The notes under the pieces are model-generated. The model was not told where the DNA came from and ran no database searches. It saw only the letters and a list, made by a program, of their open reading frames with translations. A DNA stretch of 6,455 bases from JAAAPF01 sp964481035. GTDB taxonomy: Bacteria; Pseudomonadota; Alphaproteobacteria; Geminicoccales; Geminicoccaceae. The number at the start of each line of letters is the position of its first letter. Within the stretch, counting starts at the first letter, position 1. The stretch spans positions 1-6,455 of the forward strand of contig CAYZSE010000149.1 of assembly GCA_964481035.1 (NCBI GenBank), in the 5' to 3' direction. Shown here one piece after another: positions 6,028 through 6,455 of this stretch. The translations under genes and the position numbers were made by a program.

Positions 6028-6046
6028 CCATGCCGGCAACGCATGG
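6028..6046. promoter_or_regulatory. Dyad abutting the -24 element, possible operator
   Basis: CCATGC (6028-6033) and GCATGG (6041-6046) form a 6-bp perfect inverted repeat with a 7-base spacer, starting two bases upstream of the sigma-54 -24 box. A protein bound here would touch the space used by the promoter complex, so a repressor or modulator site is plausible. The regulator is unknown. Confidence 0.35.
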
Positions 6047-6072
6047 CCGCCTCGCCGTCGGGTCGTTGGTCT

Positions 6073-6099
6073 GCGCTGCAGCGCGGCAAAGTTCTGCCA
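6073..6099. promoter_or_regulatory. Palindrome and adjoining imperfect dyad upstream of the sigma-54 promoter
   Basis: GCGCTGCAGCGC (6073-6084) is a perfect 12-bp palindrome centred about 78 bases upstream of the predicted start site. It is joined directly by GGCAAAGTTCTGCC (6085-6098), an imperfect dyad with GGCA/TGCC ends. The spacing is typical for binding by a sigma-54 activator. Neither element matches the usual NtrC half-site (GCAC...GTGC), so assignment to NtrC is not supported by sequence alone. Confidence 0.4.
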
Positions 6100-6151
6100 T
6101 CGAGGCCTATTCGACCATCGCCCGCCTAGATTCCAGGCAGCCGGCGGCGTC

Positions 6152-6455
6152 TCAAGCGGCGCTCTCGCTCGCGCCGGCCATCATGAGACCAAGATCGCGC
6201 TCGTCGGCGCGCGTCGCCTCGATCTCGCCGCTGATCCGACCGGCGCACATGACCAGGATGCGGTCCGAGAGCGCCATGATCTCGTCGAGCTCGACCGAGA
6301 CCAGCAGGACGGCCTTGCCGGCGTCGCGCATCGCTATGAGCTGCTGGTGGATGAACTCGATGGCGCCGATGTCGACGCCGCGGGTCGGCTGGCCGACGAG
6401 GATCAGCGCCGGGTCGTGCTCGAATTCGCGCGCGACGACCTGCTTTTGCTGGTTG
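6152..6455 (-). CDS. Nucleoside/simple-sugar ABC importer ATPase, C-terminal end (partial)
   Basis: The window holds the last 100 residues. They are the end of the second nucleotide-binding domain of a double-NBD ATPase of the sugar/nucleoside (CUT2-like, NupO/YufO-type) family. The fragment begins NQQKQVVAREF, the tail of the signature loop (normally SGGNQQK). It continues with LILVGQPTRGVDIGAIEFIH, the modified Walker B and D-loop typical of this family's second domain, in which Gln replaces the catalytic Glu. Then come VLLVSVELDEIMALSDRILVMCAGRISGEI, with the H-loop His missing as is usual for this half, and the C-terminal LGLMMAG. The QPTRGVDIGAIEFIH signature favours the basic-membrane-protein (BMP)/purine nucleoside branch over ribose or galactose importers, but the substrate is not fixed by this fragment. 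It is the last gene before a 207-base gap leading to aapJ, in the same direction. Confidence 0.9.
   Translation of the reverse strand, partial: NQQKQVVAREFEHDPALILVGQPTRGVDIGAIEFIHQQLIAMRDAGKAVLLVSVELDEIMALSDRILVMCAGRISGEIEATRADERDLGLMMAGASESAA

Noticed and set aside
6085..6099. Second sigma-54-like sequence, TGGCAGAACTTTGCC on the minus strand
   Set aside because: The GG and GC are nine bases apart instead of ten. Sigma-54 rarely tolerates this, so it is kept only as part of the upstream dyad.
5945..6100. N-terminal extension of AapJ to 6100
   Set aside because: It would bury the signal peptide at residue 53 and overlap the sigma-54 promoter and leader. The ATG at 5944 has a good ribosome site and starts a clean signal sequence.
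6124..6138. Hairpin GCCT...AGGC after the upstream ATPase gene as a terminator
   Set aside because: It has only four base pairs, a 7-base loop and no T-run. It is too weak to call.
1..6455. CRISPR arrays, tRNA or rRNA genes, insertion sequences, attachment sites
   Set aside because: I looked for regularly spaced repeats, tRNA-like arms, terminal inverted repeats and transposase motifs and saw none.

Overview
This is a GC-rich window whose real genes all lie on the minus strand. The best reading is the chromosome of a high-GC alphaproteobacterium. That rests on a complete aapJ-aapQ-aapM-aapP set (bztABCD in Rhodobacter naming) in the order known from Rhizobium and Rhodobacter, strong G/C preference at third codon positions, and a textbook -24/-12 promoter. 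I cannot name the genus.

Layout in the direction of transcription (right to left): (1) 6455-6152 is the C-terminal end of a sugar/nucleoside-type ABC importer ATPase with a degenerate second nucleotide-binding domain. (2) 6151-5945 is an intergenic region with a near-consensus sigma-54 promoter (6026-6011) and several dyads just upstream of it. (3) 5944-1484 is the general L-amino acid ABC importer: periplasmic binding protein (aapJ), two permeases (aapQ, aapM) and ATPase (aapP). aapJ and aapQ are separated by 97 bases carrying an 11-bp stem-loop that overlaps a competing hairpin. aapQ/aapM are separated by one base and aapM/aapP by 12. (4) 1483-1289 is a non-coding stretch with a nested dyad, a possible 3' end for the operon. 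(5) 1288-1 holds three small exported proteins in the same direction. Two are clear DUF2141-family paralogues (one cut by the window edge). The third, nearest the aap operon, is a diverged and apparently truncated relative.

How the genes work together: AapJ captures amino acids in the periplasm, AapQ and AapM form the channel, and an AapP dimer drives import with ATP. The sigma-54 promoter suggests transcription under nitrogen limitation through NtrC or a similar activator, and the J-Q stem-loop would favour excess binding protein over membrane components. The upstream ATPase belongs to a second importer, probably for nucleosides or simple sugars. The DUF2141 proteins have no known function and no demonstrated link to transport.

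Most of the window is a well-known operon. The less ordinary parts are its regulatory DNA, the alternative RNA structures between aapJ and aapQ, and the tandem DUF2141 family with different export signals and one decaying or shortened member.
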